A stretch of 64,000 bases of DNA from assembly GCA_963743595.1 (NCBI GenBank), contig CAVURW010000170.1, positions 20,092 to 84,091 on the forward strand, given 5' to 3'. The notes beneath the pieces are model-generated. The model worked only from the letters and a program-made list of their open reading frames with translations, did not search any database and was not told the DNA's origin. This document shows positions 53,252-62,562 of this stretch, piece by piece; the stretch's first letter is position 1; every line of letters starts with the position of its first letter. The translations under genes and the position numbers were made by a program. The DNA comes from CAVURW01 sp963743595 (GTDB lineage Bacteria; Verrucomicrobiota; Verrucomicrobiia; Methylacidiphilales; UBA1321).

Positions 53252-56098
53252 ATGAATACGACTCTGGAATTGGAACAGAACTTAATTAACGGCGGGGGCA
53301 CGACCGAGTTCCCGAAAGTCATTCGACGTGATTTGCCCGGCTCCGATGCGAACCGACCCCGCGTGGTGCCCTGGATAGGCCACAAAATCGAGCGTGCGGT
53401 GAATAAGGCCTGCACGGCAATTGATGCTGAGATCGTTGGACGTCGCGTGCAGCTTGAAATCGAAGAGCGGATGATGCGGGAGCGCCCGTTGTTCGTCCAC
53501 ATCGAGCAGATTCAGGATCTCGTGGAAGATCGTCTGCTGGAGATGGGTTTCCATCGCGTGGCGCTTGCGTATGCCAAGCATCGGGCACATCGGTCCGCGT
53601 GGCGCGAGGCCAATCTGAGTGCCGCTCGCCAAGCCGTCCCGGAACAGCTGGAGCTAACTCCGCCGACCCTAAACGACGAACTGCGCGAGCGTCTTTCTTT
53701 TGCGAAAATTGGCCTGAAGTTGAGTCTCTCGGACGGTGAATTGATCGCGCGACTACTCCGCAGCGTTTCGATGAACCTCTCTCCGAAGGAACAGCGCGAG
53801 GCGATTATCCTAAACGCCAAGAATTTCCTGGATATCGACGCCGATTCACGTTTTCTCGCGGGTCGGGTTTTGCTAACCTACATCTACGAGGAAACGCTGC
53901 CTTGGAAGATTTCCGATGGCATCAATAAACTTAAAGAGGCCCATCGCAAGGCGTTCCTGGCCTACATCCCGCTCGGCATCGAGCTGAAGCGGCTCGATCC
54001 TCGCCTAGCCGAGTTTAATCTGAAGGAACTTGCGGATGCGCTCGATCCCTACGCCGATTTACAGTTCGATTTCATCGGCACGCAAAATTTGTATGACCGC
54101 TACCTCATCCACACCCGTGACGAGAATCGCAACGATGGAAAGCGCCGGTTGGAATCGCCGCAAATGTTCTGGATGCGGGTGGCCATGGGCTTGGCGATGC
54201 TGGAGAAGAATCGCGAAGGTCGTGCTCGTGAATTTTACAACATTTACCGGACGAAACTCGGCTGCTCGTCGACGCCGACGCTGTTTAATGCGGGAACGAA
54301 TCGGCCCCAACTCTCAAGCTGTTATCTCCTCTATTGCGGCGATTCCATGGAAGAAATCACTGAGACATGGACGCGTTTCTCGCTGCTCTCGAAATGGGCG
54401 GGCGGACTCGGTTGTTCTTGGACCGCTGTTCGTGGAAGCGGTGCGCACATTCATGGAACCAACGGCGAATCGTCTGGCATTATCCCGTTTTTAAAGGTCT
54501 CGAATGACATCGCCATTGCGGTGAATCAAGGGGGGAAGCGGCCGGGTGCGTTGTGCAGTTACGTGGAACTGTGGCACGCCGATATCGAAGACTTTCTCGA
54601 TCTGCGCAAAGAGACGGGCGACGACCGCCGCCGCACGCATAACATGAACACCGCCCACTGGATTCCCGACCTGTTCATGAAGCGGTTGAAGGATATTTCC
54701 GAAGGACGGCTGCCACGTGAAGCGACATGGACGTTGTTCCGCACGAATGAAGTCTCCGATTTGCCGGAGTTGTTCGGTCAGAAATTTGAGAAGCGCTACG
54801 TCGAGTACGAAAAGATGTCGGAGGAAGGTAAGATCTACGGACGAAAGATCCGGGTTTTGGCGCTCTGGAAGAAGATGATCGAAGCGCTTTTCGAGACGGG
54901 TCACCCGTGGATGACGTTTAAAGATCCGTGCAATGTGCGCTCGCCCCAAGATCACGTGGGGATCATTCACAACTCAAACCTGTGCACCGAGATCACGCTC
55001 AACACGAGCATGGACGAGGTAGCCGTGTGCAACCTGGCCTCGGTAAATATTCCGAATCATTTGACTGAATCCGGGGCAATCGATCACCCCAAGTTGCAAG
55101 CCACGGTGCGTATGCTGATGCGGATGTTGGACAACGTTATCGACATCAATTACTACCCCGTGCCTGCTGCGGAATACGCGAACATGCGCCATCGTCCGGT
55201 GGGCTTGGGCGTGATGGGAATGCAAGATGCGCTTTACACAAAACGCATTCCGTTCGATACGCCGCAAGCGGTCGATTTCAACGACGAGATCATGGAGGCA
55301 ATCGCCTATTATGCTTACGACGCTTCCAGTGATCTGGCTGCGGAGAGAGGCACGTACAAGACGTTCCCCGGCTCCAAATGGGATCGCGGGATGTTGCCGA
55401 TGGACACGCTGGAATTGCTGGAGACGGAACGGCAGATGGCGGTCATGGTCGATCGAAAGAAGCGGATGGATTGGGAAAAGCTGCGTGCGAAGATCAAGAA
55501 GCAGGGAATGCGTAATTCCAACTGCCTGGCAATCGCGCCGACGGCGACGATCTCGAACATCATGGGTTGCACGCCGTGCATCGAGCCGAGCTACAAGCAT
55601 ATCCACACGAAATCCAATCTTTCCGGTGAATTTGTTCGCACGAACGATTTTCTCATTCGCGAATTGATGGTGCTGGGGCTTTGGGATCAAGAGATGCTGG
55701 ATGACCTGAAGTACTTTGATGGCTCTGTGCAGGCGATTGATCGCATTCCCGAAGAGCTTCGGCGTCTCTACAAGACGGCGTTTGAGATCGAGCCGACCTG
55801 GCTGCTGCAATGCGCCGCCGTGCGCCAGAAATGGCTGGATCAGTCGCAATCCGTGAACCTCTTTTTGCAGGAAAACGATGCGCGCCAAGCTTCGTTTGTC
55901 TATCGGGAAGCGTGGGAGCGCGGTCTCAAGACGACCTACTACCTACGCACGATCAACAAGTCGGCAATCGATTCCAGCCTGCGTGAGAAGCGGAAGCAAG
56001 CGACGTTGGCCCCCCTCGATGAGCCGATGACGGTTCCCGCCAGTGCTTGTTCGCTGGAGGCCCGAAAGAACGGCGAGATCTGCGAGTCTTGCCAGTAG
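53252..56098 (+). CDS. nrdA: Ribonucleotide reductase class I alpha subunit
   Basis: 948 residues from ATG 53252, with GATGAGGAT just upstream. One ATP-cone (allosteric, about 20-112) is followed by the catalytic barrel: NSNLCTEI carries the active-site Asn, Cys and Glu, SSCYLLYCGDS and AVCNLASVN the redox Cys pair, and CESCQ the C-terminal shuttle Cys pair. LAIAPTATISNIMG is the conserved P-loop-like substrate motif. Placed 99 nt after nrdB, the order nrdB-nrdA being the reverse of E. coli. Confidence 0.96.
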   Translation: MNTTLELEQNLINGGGTTEFPKVIRRDLPGSDANRPRVVPWIGHKIERAVNKACTAIDAEIVGRRVQLEIEERMMRERPLFVHIEQIQDLVEDRLLEMGFHRVALAYAKHRAHRSAWREANLSAARQAVPEQLELTPPTLNDELRERLSFAKIGLKLSLSDGELIARLLRSVSMNLSPKEQREAIILNAKNFLDIDADSRFLAGRVLLTYIYEETLPWKISDGINKLKEAHRKAFLAYIPLGIELKRLDPRLAEFNLKELADALDPYADLQFDFIGTQNLYDRYLIHTRDENRNDGKRRLESPQMFWMRVAMGLAMLEKNREGRAREFYNIYRTKLGCSSTPTLFNAGTNRPQLSSCYLLYCGDSMEEITETWTRFSLLSKWAGGLGCSWTAVRGSGAHIHGTNGESSGIIPFLKVSNDIAIAVNQGGKRPGALCSYVELWHADIEDFLDLRKETGDDRRRTHNMNTAHWIPDLFMKRLKDISEGRLPREATWTLFRTNEVSDLPELFGQKFEKRYVEYEKMSEEGKIYGRKIRVLALWKKMIEALFETGHPWMTFKDPCNVRSPQDHVGIIHNSNLCTEITLNTSMDEVAVCNLASVNIPNHLTESGAIDHPKLQATVRMLMRMLDNVIDINYYPVPAAEYANMRHRPVGLGVMGMQDALYTKRIPFDTPQAVDFNDEIMEAIAYYAYDASSDLAAERGTYKTFPGSKWDRGMLPMDTLELLETERQMAVMVDRKKRMDWEKLRAKIKKQGMRNSNCLAIAPTATISNIMGCTPCIEPSYKHIHTKSNLSGEFVRTNDFLIRELMVLGLWDQEMLDDLKYFDGSVQAIDRIPEELRRLYKTAFEIEPTWLLQCAAVRQKWLDQSQSVNLFLQENDARQASFVYREAWERGLKTTYYLRTINKSAIDSSLREKRKQATLAPLDEPMTVPASACSLEARKNGEICESCQ

Positions 56099-56107
56099 GC
56101 CGATGAC

Positions 56108-56422
56108 GTGAAAACCAAGGTTCTCCTGGGTCTGATCGCTTACTTTCCGCTGGTTGCGATTTTATTGGAAGTGCTCTGGGTTTTCCTGATGTTTCTGGTG
56201 CTCATCTTCTCGGTTGGAGATACGCCCTATGAGAATACTCCGGCAAAAGAGCGAGCATTTTCGACGCTTGCCGCAGGGCCAGTCGCTTTGGGGACCGTAG
56301 TCGGAATTCTGGGAATCGTTATGCGTTGCCCGAAAGGGTTGATTGGCTGGATCTGTATTGTGGTCGGAACTTGCGGCTGCGCAGCACTTCTCTACTCCTG
56401 CCTGCAGGGTTGGATTAGATAG
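56108..56422 (+). CDS. Small membrane protein
   Basis: 104 residues from GTG. Three membrane helices (about residues 5-33, 54-72, 78-98) with a short loop (SVGDTPYENTPAKERAFS). 9 nt downstream of nrdA, so possibly in the nrd transcript. Unknown function. Confidence 0.55.
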   Translation: MKTKVLLGLIAYFPLVAILLEVLWVFLMFLVLIFSVGDTPYENTPAKERAFSTLAAGPVALGTVVGILGIVMRCPKGLIGWICIVVGTCGCAALLYSCLQGWIR

Positions 56423-56436
56423 GGTTTGGTGCCGCG

Positions 56437-57609
56437 TTAACTATGGCACCCGCTCTGGCGTTCTTGCACTTCGTCCCAGGCGGCTTGACGTGCCCAACGA
56501 TCCGCGTCGAGGATTTGTTCCAAGGTGGGGTGTTTTTCGATGACATGGCCTTGCATGACCGCTTCCACAATTCCCCAGATGGCGGGAAACAGGATTTTGC
56601 CTTCGAGGAACGCAGGAACGGCGACTTCATTGGCCGCGTTCATAACGGCGGGGAGTGTGCCGCCCTTTTCGCCGGCTTCACGAGCGAGGCGCAGGGCAGG
56701 AAACCGGGCCGGATCGGGCGCTTCAAAATGGAGCGAACCGATTTCGGCTAAGTTAAGCGGTTTTAACGTGTTCGGCAGGCGGTCGGGATACGTGATGGCG
56801 TATTGAATGGGGAAGCACATGTCCGAGTGCGAGAGCTGTGCGAGCATTGAGCCATCGACAAACTCCACGAGCGAGTGGACGAGGCTTTGCGGGTGGATGA
56901 TCACATCGACCTGTTCCATGGGGACGCCGAACAGCCAGCGCGCCTCGATCATTTCCAGGCCTTTATTGAACATGGTGGCCGAGTCGATCGTGATCTTGCG
57001 GCCCATCGTCCAGGTGGGATGTTTCAGAGCCTGTTCCGGACGAACATTCACTAACTCAGAAGCGGGTGTCCTGCGGAACGGGCCGCCAGAAGCGGTTAGA
57101 ATCAAGCGCCGCACGTGGCGCGTCTGTTCATTGTGCAGACATTGGAAGATGGCGTTGTGCTCACTGTCCACGGGGATGATCGCAGTGCCCATTTTGGCGG
57201 CCGCCTTGGTGATTTCTTCGCCCGCCATCACGAGGATTTCTTTACTGGCGACGGCGATCGTTTTACCCGCGTGGATCGCTGCTAGGGCGGGTGCTAGCCC
57301 TGCCGTTCCGACAATCGAGATGAGCACGATATCGGCATGTTTCAGGGTGGCGAGCTCGATAAGGCCTTCTGGTCCGGAGTAACATTTTGTGGTGTCCGGA
57401 AGCTCACTCTTTAATGCGGGTAATTCCGACGCGTCGTAGAGAGAGACGGCGGTCGGGGCAAACTCTTTGGCTTGGGCAAGAAGGTTTTGAGCCGATTTAT
57501 TCGCCGCGAGGCCGACGACTCGCATTTGCTCAGGAAACGCTCGGGCGACCTTGAGGGCGCTTTCTCCGATCGATCCAGTGGAGCCGAGAATGACGACGTT
57601 TTTGGGCAT
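56437..57609 (-). CDS. dxr: 1-deoxy-D-xylulose-5-phosphate reductoisomerase
   Basis: 390 residues. N-terminal NADPH-binding motif ILGSTGSIGESAL, the active site with SEHNAIFQCL, LTASGGPFR and MGRKITIDSATMFNKGLEMI, and the C-terminal NAANEVAVPAFL. It makes MEP, the committed precursor of isoprenoids, in the cytoplasm. Convergent with the nrdA block; no rseP-type gene follows as in many bacteria. Confidence 0.96.
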   Translation of the reverse strand: MPKNVVILGSTGSIGESALKVARAFPEQMRVVGLAANKSAQNLLAQAKEFAPTAVSLYDASELPALKSELPDTTKCYSGPEGLIELATLKHADIVLISIVGTAGLAPALAAIHAGKTIAVASKEILVMAGEEITKAAAKMGTAIIPVDSEHNAIFQCLHNEQTRHVRRLILTASGGPFRRTPASELVNVRPEQALKHPTWTMGRKITIDSATMFNKGLEMIEARWLFGVPMEQVDVIIHPQSLVHSLVEFVDGSMLAQLSHSDMCFPIQYAITYPDRLPNTLKPLNLAEIGSLHFEAPDPARFPALRLAREAGEKGGTLPAVMNAANEVAVPAFLEGKILFPAIWGIVEAVMQGHVIEKHPTLEQILDADRWARQAAWDEVQERQSGCHS

Positions 57610-57670
57610 CGGGCGATAGTAACGAGGAGGCTCGCCTCCGGTAAGACAAATTCTCTAAAAGTTGGGAAAA

Positions 57671-58303
57671 CTACTGTTTCGGATGGTGATGGCCGGACTG
57701 TGATGCTTTAAGAATCGCTACTGCGGCGGTATCGGGAGTGATGACGTTGACTGAGGTGCCGTCGGGTTGGATCGAGTCGTAGCGAATTCGTGCGCCGGGA
57801 TTGCCGCCAGGAGCGTAGCCAGGGTGTCCCCGCATGTAGGTGGTAACGTTATATTTTTCACCGGGCTGCAGATCGGGGATATCGAACCACTTACCCTCTG
57901 CACTGATCGGATCGTCGTCTGAGAGCACTTGGTCCACGGAAGAACCTGCGAAGGGACTACCCGCCCCGCGATAGGGTCGCACGTAAATCTTGATGTCTTT
58001 CGCCAGGCATCCTGAGTCATTTTCAATCGTGAACTTCACCTTGATCTGCCCTGCGCGGTCACGTGTGGTGCAATCAGCGGCGTAGAAGTAAGTTTGCGCT
58101 ACAAACTTGCCTGTGGGTGAGTACTGCGGATTTACGAGCGGTTTTACCGGAACAGGACTCGGAACGTTGATCACGGGGCCGATTGGGGCCAGCGGGGTGA
58201 TCTTGTGAATCCTCGCCAGCTGATCCGACGCAAAATAGGTGATGTATATGCCAATGGCGATGAACGACCAGAAAATGAGGATGAGCCAGTACTTTGTCGA
58301 CAT
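57671..58303 (-). CDS. Membrane-anchored hypothetical protein
   Basis: 210 residues from ATG 58303, which has AAGG six bases upstream (an ATG at 58408 would add 35 residues but overlaps the rplI -35 box). One membrane helix (YWLILIFWSFIAIGIYITYF) is followed by a predicted extracytoplasmic beta-domain with FTIENDSGCLAKDIKIYVRP and LQPGEKYNVTTYM, which looks like an Ig-like or DUF-type fold. The tail is His-rich (SGHHHPKQ). Family not recognised. Confidence 0.6.
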   Translation of the reverse strand: MSTKYWLILIFWSFIAIGIYITYFASDQLARIHKITPLAPIGPVINVPSPVPVKPLVNPQYSPTGKFVAQTYFYAADCTTRDRAGQIKVKFTIENDSGCLAKDIKIYVRPYRGAGSPFAGSSVDQVLSDDDPISAEGKWFDIPDLQPGEKYNVTTYMRGHPGYAPGGNPGARIRYDSIQPDGTSVNVITPDTAAVAILKASQSGHHHPKQ

Positions 58304-58401
58304 ATAACCTTTTTGTATAGCTGGGACCGGTTCTGAGGCAAGCAGCGGTTGGAGGAAAATGTGATTTGGCCGTAACGAAGACGCGGTCGGATTTTTCTTC
58401 G

Positions 58402-58429
58402 TTGACATGCCTTAGCAATCGACTAGTAT
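58402..58429 (+). promoter_or_regulatory. Promoter of rplI
   Basis: A perfect -35 TTGACA (58402-58407) and -10 TAGTAT (58424-58429) with a 16-bp spacer. It points at rplI, leaving a leader of about 65 nt. Confidence 0.6.
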
Positions 58430-58498
58430 GGCGCGCTTCCGACTGGTGGTCCTGAGGTCGTCTGTCGATTCTTTTTAAACACAACTGTACCGTTATTT

Positions 58499-59020
58499 AT
58501 GCCTGTTCAAGTTATTCTGAAAACCAAGATTGAGGGATTGGGAAGCGAAGCCGATGTCGTTTCCGTTAAGCCGGGGTATGCTCGGAATTATCTCATCCCT
58601 AAGAACTTTGCGTCACCCGCTACCTTGGCTTCGAAACGTCAGGTGGAAGAGCTGCGCAAGAAGCGGGCAGAGCGTGAAGCGGCAGAGCTGAATGCGGCCC
58701 AGGAGTTGGCAGGTAAGCTCGGTAAGCTGAAGCTCGTTTTCGTTCTCGAGACGGGTAAAGGTCAGGATAAAGTTTTCGGTGCGGTGACGAATCAAGACAT
58801 CGCCACGAAGATTAAAGATGCTGGGTTCGAAGTCGATCGTCGGCGTATTGATTTGGCCAAGCCGATCAAAGAAATGGGCGAACATGAGGTTACGATCAAG
58901 CTCGCTGCTGACGTGGTGGCGAAGGTCAAGGTGACCGTTAATCCTCCAGCTGAACCGGAACCGGTAGCCGTGGCTGCGGAAGATCCGAAGGGCAAGAAGA
59001 GTTTTCGGCCTCGCAAGTAA
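58499..59020 (+). CDS. rplI: 50S ribosomal protein L9
   Basis: 173 residues. The N-terminal domain (GLGSEADVVSVKPGYARNYL then IPKNFA) is diagnostic of bL9. The usual length is about 148; here the C-terminus is extended by about 25 residues (EPEPVAVAAEDPKGKKSF, basic end). L9 binds 23S rRNA near the L1 stalk and limits frameshifting. Leader AT-rich with no Shine-Dalgarno. Confidence 0.96.
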   Translation: MPVQVILKTKIEGLGSEADVVSVKPGYARNYLIPKNFASPATLASKRQVEELRKKRAEREAAELNAAQELAGKLGKLKLVFVLETGKGQDKVFGAVTNQDIATKIKDAGFEVDRRRIDLAKPIKEMGEHEVTIKLAADVVAKVKVTVNPPAEPEPVAVAAEDPKGKKSFRPRK

Positions 59021-59089
59021 TACCTCTGTTTCGTATTCAGTAGCATCGCTACATTTTCAGCCGACGAGGACTGTGATAGCCTCGCGGAT

Positions 59090-59959
59090 GTGAGCTCGAA
59101 TTATTTCGACTACTTCCCTGCGGCAGAAGCGACCCGACTCTGGGGCATCTGGAGCTCTGCTTATGGCTGCGTTCGAGTTGGCGCGGGGGTTTTGTACCCT
59201 CCCTCCAAACATCCGGATGACCACGATCTCTCCTGGGAAAAGGGGCGATTTTTAACCGATTACCAGGTCCTGCTGATCATGCGGGGCAGCGGTATTTTAG
59301 AAACAGCGCAAACCGAGCCGATCAAGTTGGAAGCGGGCAATGTTTTCGTTTTATTCCCCGGAATTTGGCATCGATACCGACCCGATTTGCAGGTCGGTTG
59401 GACCGAAAGCTGGATCGAATTTCAAGGCGGTGCCATTCAGCGCTTGGTGGACGAGGGCTTGTTTGAACCGAGTCGTCCAGTCTTCAAAAAAGCTGACGTC
59501 AGCGAGGTGACGGGCCTTTTTCAGGAGGCGGGGCGGTTGGCGCGTGCGAAGCCGGGCGGGTATCAGGTGCGCATCGGGTTGCTGGCGCTTCAGGTGTTGA
59601 CTTTATTGCACGCGGGACGAGGCGAGAGCGTACCGCGAGCGATTGATCGGGTGGTGGAAGCCGCAGAGGGAATGATGAAGGGGAGCGTCGGTGCGGCGCT
59701 ATCGCCTGCGGAGATTGCGGAGCGCTTGGGAGTGGGCTACTCCTATTTTCGACGATCGTTTCGTGCCAGTACCGGCTTTTCGCCCAAGCAATATCAGGCG
59801 GAATTACGTCTGCGCCGAGCCCGTGAGCTGCTGCAAAGCAGCGATCTCTCCTTGAAAGCGATTGCAGATCGCTTGGGGTACGATTCCGCGTTTCATTTTT
59901 CTGAGGACTTCTATAAGCGTTGCGGTGTACGCCCTTCCCGATGGCGTAAAGGCGAGTGA
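59090..59959 (+). CDS. AraC family transcriptional regulator
   Basis: 289 residues from GTG. The N-terminal cupin sensor (LLIMRGSGILETAQTEPIKL, FVLFPGIWHRYRPD) suits a sugar or small metabolite ligand. The C-terminal AraC double helix-turn-helix spans about 190-287 (SPAEIAERLGVGYSYFRRSF and LKAIADRLGYDSAFHFSEDF). Nothing adjacent identifies its target; the TonB/ExbD-like cluster begins 89 nt downstream. Confidence 0.93.
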   Translation: MSSNYFDYFPAAEATRLWGIWSSAYGCVRVGAGVLYPPSKHPDDHDLSWEKGRFLTDYQVLLIMRGSGILETAQTEPIKLEAGNVFVLFPGIWHRYRPDLQVGWTESWIEFQGGAIQRLVDEGLFEPSRPVFKKADVSEVTGLFQEAGRLARAKPGGYQVRIGLLALQVLTLLHAGRGESVPRAIDRVVEAAEGMMKGSVGAALSPAEIAERLGVGYSYFRRSFRASTGFSPKQYQAELRLRRARELLQSSDLSLKAIADRLGYDSAFHFSEDFYKRCGVRPSRWRKGE

Positions 59960-60048
59960 CACTTTTTGAATGGAAAAGGTCACTCTGTGAATGGAAAAGC
60001 AGCACGGCTTAAGGATAATTGAGAGCAATAACACGCCCCTTTAACCTT

Positions 60049-61215
60049 ATGAAGCCGCTTCCTCTCGACAAAAAACCAGAATTAAAATCGTGGCAACGTC
60101 GCATGCTGGAAAAGTCTGGCGTATTTATTGCGATCTTGATCATAAATGCATCGGTTCTCCTCATGCTGAGCGGCATGGTCATCTACCATTTCTTAGGCCC
60201 GCAGATAGAAGTGCCGATGACGTTTTCGCAGGTTAAAGCGGTTCCCCCTCCGCCGAAACCTCCCTTAAAAGGGTCGAGCGACGCTTCGCGAAACAAGTCC
60301 GAGGTGTCCGTCGCGGTGACACCGCCGGTTAGCACCACCAGCGTGGTGGTCTCGGTTCATCCGATAACGACGTTTACCATGGCGACGGCGACGACACCCA
60401 CATCATTAACCTTACCTTCGTTTGTCCCTGAGCATGGCTCTGGGATGGGCAGCGGGACGGCTGGCGGAAAAATGGCATCGGGTAATCCTTTTGGAGATCC
60501 TGTTTCCGATGGCGGGGCACCGGCGCTTGTCGGCTACTTTTACGACCTCAAGCAGACATCGAAATCGCGTTCCTCGAATATGTCGTCAAGTGGCTGGGTC
60601 TCAACGGTGCAAAATCTGGTGAAGCATGATTTAGATGAAAGCGTTATTTCCGGTTTTCTCAAGAGCAGCGATGCCCGGAGCACGAATGGTTTGGCCATTC
60701 CCGAGCAGGCCTCCGCCAATGCTCCGACCGCGTTCGGATTGGGGCAAAAGGTGAAGCCGAGTCTTTGGGTGATCGTCTACCATGCGAAATTGAGTGCGCC
60801 AAAAACCGGGCGATTCCGTTTTGTGGGGTTTGGTGACGACCTCATTGTCGCTCGTGTGAACGGCAAGTACGTGTTCGACGGGGGTTGGCAACACTTTGTG
60901 AATGATCCAGAACTCAAAAGCAAATACACCAACGTCTGGTCCAGCCTCGAAATCAAACGCGATTGCGGGCTGCGAATCGGGAGTTATTTTTCGGTGACCG
61001 AAGGGGAGCAAATTAATCTCGATGTGGCGATCGGCGACATGACTGGGTTATGTGGGTATTTTCTGTTTTTAGAAGAGGAAGGTGCCCACTACGACAAGAC
61101 GGCTGATGGCACGCCAAAGCTCCCGCTGTTTCAGGTGGGGGCGAAGTTGCCCGTGCCCAGTGGTGCAGAAACGCCTCCTGCCAGTGATTCTGATCTGATT
61201 TGGATTCCCCAGTAG
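60049..61215 (+). CDS. TonB-like protein with PA14-like C-terminal domain
   Basis: 388 residues from ATG 60049. Short cytoplasmic N-terminus, one membrane helix (VFIAILIINASVLLMLSGMV), a proline-rich linker (AVPPPPKPPLKGSS), then a beta-rich domain with SGFLKSS, FGLGQKVKPSLWVIVYHAKL and RFRFVGFGDDLIVARVNGKY, the pattern of PA14-like domains in Verrucomicrobia. First of three genes with ExbD-like and TonB-like proteins, so it may be a periplasmic partner of a proton-motive energy system. Confidence 0.7.
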   Translation: MKPLPLDKKPELKSWQRRMLEKSGVFIAILIINASVLLMLSGMVIYHFLGPQIEVPMTFSQVKAVPPPPKPPLKGSSDASRNKSEVSVAVTPPVSTTSVVVSVHPITTFTMATATTPTSLTLPSFVPEHGSGMGSGTAGGKMASGNPFGDPVSDGGAPALVGYFYDLKQTSKSRSSNMSSSGWVSTVQNLVKHDLDESVISGFLKSSDARSTNGLAIPEQASANAPTAFGLGQKVKPSLWVIVYHAKLSAPKTGRFRFVGFGDDLIVARVNGKYVFDGGWQHFVNDPELKSKYTNVWSSLEIKRDCGLRIGSYFSVTEGEQINLDVAIGDMTGLCGYFLFLEEEGAHYDKTADGTPKLPLFQVGAKLPVPSGAETPPASDSDLIWIPQ

Positions 61216-61266
61216 GTGTTCGAGAGGTGTTGAGTTTATGGCGCGAGTGGGACATGCTCTGGAGAT

Positions 61267-61728
61267 ATGGCGTTTGTCCTGCCCAGGCGATTGAAACCGG
61301 TGACAGGTTTGGTGGATACGACACCGCTCCTGAACGTGGTTCTGCTACTCCTCATTTTCTTTCTCCTCTCTTCATCCTTCGTTCTTCAGCCGGGTCTGAA
61401 AATCGATCCGCCCCACACCGTTTTTGAAAGCGGCTCGCCCACCAGCCGAATTGTCGTCGCGGTGGCGATGAGTGTGCCGACACAAGACGCAAGTGGAAAC
61501 GCGGTGCCCGCAATGCCGGTCATTTTCTTTGGCGATCAAACTGTCACGCTGGATGGCCTCAAGGACGCCTTGGATCGCTTGGGTACCGAGCGTAACGGCT
61601 CGCCGCTGGTCCTGAAGGCGGACAAGCAAGTGCCGCTCGAATTGGTCTCGAAAATCATGGATTTGGCGTTCACGCATCGGCGCTCGATTGTCATTGCCAC
61701 GCAACCCGATGGCGGAGGCTCGAACTGA
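61267..61728 (+). CDS. exbD: ExbD/TolR-like protein with Asn in place of the key Asp
   Basis: 153 residues. One membrane helix near the N-terminus, then a periplasmic domain (AMPVIFFGDQTVTLDGLKDA, then VLKADKQVPLELVSKIMDLA). The TPLLNVVLLLLIFFLLSSS stretch matches the ExbD signature TPL-D-V--LLLIFF, but the catalytic Asp is Asn23 here. ExbD couples proton flow to TonB. It follows the TonB-like gene and precedes another TonB-like gene; no exbB is present in the window. Confidence 0.8.
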   Translation: MAFVLPRRLKPVTGLVDTTPLLNVVLLLLIFFLLSSSFVLQPGLKIDPPHTVFESGSPTSRIVVAVAMSVPTQDASGNAVPAMPVIFFGDQTVTLDGLKDALDRLGTERNGSPLVLKADKQVPLELVSKIMDLAFTHRRSIVIATQPDGGGSN

Positions 61729-61731
61729 GTT

Positions 61732-62550
61732 ATGGAGGCGACGGAGGAGCAACGCCCGGCATCGGTGGCCGATTCGGCGGATGGTACGCAGCTTAGCCCC
61801 GCTGCGGTTCAGCAGACGATGGATCTGATTCGGCCTTGGATCGAATACCTTCCGCCAAATCAACGGTGGCTCGGCTTCTTTATATTGCTCTCGTTGCTTG
61901 GGCACACGATCGCTTTTTTCTCGCTTCGAATCGATACGACACGCCCGTACCAGCCACACTATCCCCATTTTGAGGCGGGCGTAGAAACGGGGCAGGCGGA
62001 CGCGTTTTGGGATTCGTTAAATGATCCCCGGCTCTTCGTATTGCCGTCGCAATCGACTACGGAATATTTGCAGAACACCGTAACGCCTCTGCCCTCGATT
62101 TGGCTGCCGAACTCGCTCCCGCTGGCGGCAGGGCTGGACGCCGCCACGACGAAGGCCCCTGCGCTTCCAGACATGGCCGCAGCTGATCCGGGATTTCAAC
62201 TCGATCGCGTTGCCACGGACGAGCGGGCTCCAGAGTTTACCGGCTCGCACGCGAGTGCGTGGTGGTTCGACTCGACCTTGCAAGCCATGCAACCGAGCAT
62301 GGTTTCGAAATTACCGTCTCTCGTTTCAAATAAAGCGTTGGAGCCCACCGATCTCAACGTGGCGGTGAACGTGGATGGTGACGTGCAGTACGTCATGGTG
62401 CAGGGCTCCTGTGGAGATCCAGACTCGGATCGCCTCGCAGCACGCCTAGCCAAGCGCCTCCGTTTTCAGCCGGGATCGCCCGGAAAACTCATCTGGGGTA
62501 AAGTGACGGTGTTCTGGGATTTTCACGCAGATGTCACCCCGGCTAAGTAG
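61732..62550 (+). CDS. TonB-like protein
   Basis: 272 residues, 3 nt after the ExbD-like gene. A long soluble N-terminus of about 45 residues, one membrane helix (FFILLSLLGHTIAFFSL), then a periplasmic part whose C-terminal 80 residues (VAVNVDGDVQYVMVQGSCGD then AKRLRFQP) have the strand pattern of a TonB C-terminal domain. It should link inner-membrane energy to outer-membrane receptors or to another envelope machine. Confidence 0.7.
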   Translation: MEATEEQRPASVADSADGTQLSPAAVQQTMDLIRPWIEYLPPNQRWLGFFILLSLLGHTIAFFSLRIDTTRPYQPHYPHFEAGVETGQADAFWDSLNDPRLFVLPSQSTTEYLQNTVTPLPSIWLPNSLPLAAGLDAATTKAPALPDMAAADPGFQLDRVATDERAPEFTGSHASAWWFDSTLQAMQPSMVSKLPSLVSNKALEPTDLNVAVNVDGDVQYVMVQGSCGDPDSDRLAARLAKRLRFQPGSPGKLIWGKVTVFWDFHADVTPAK

Positions 62551-62562
62551 AAAGACATTCGA

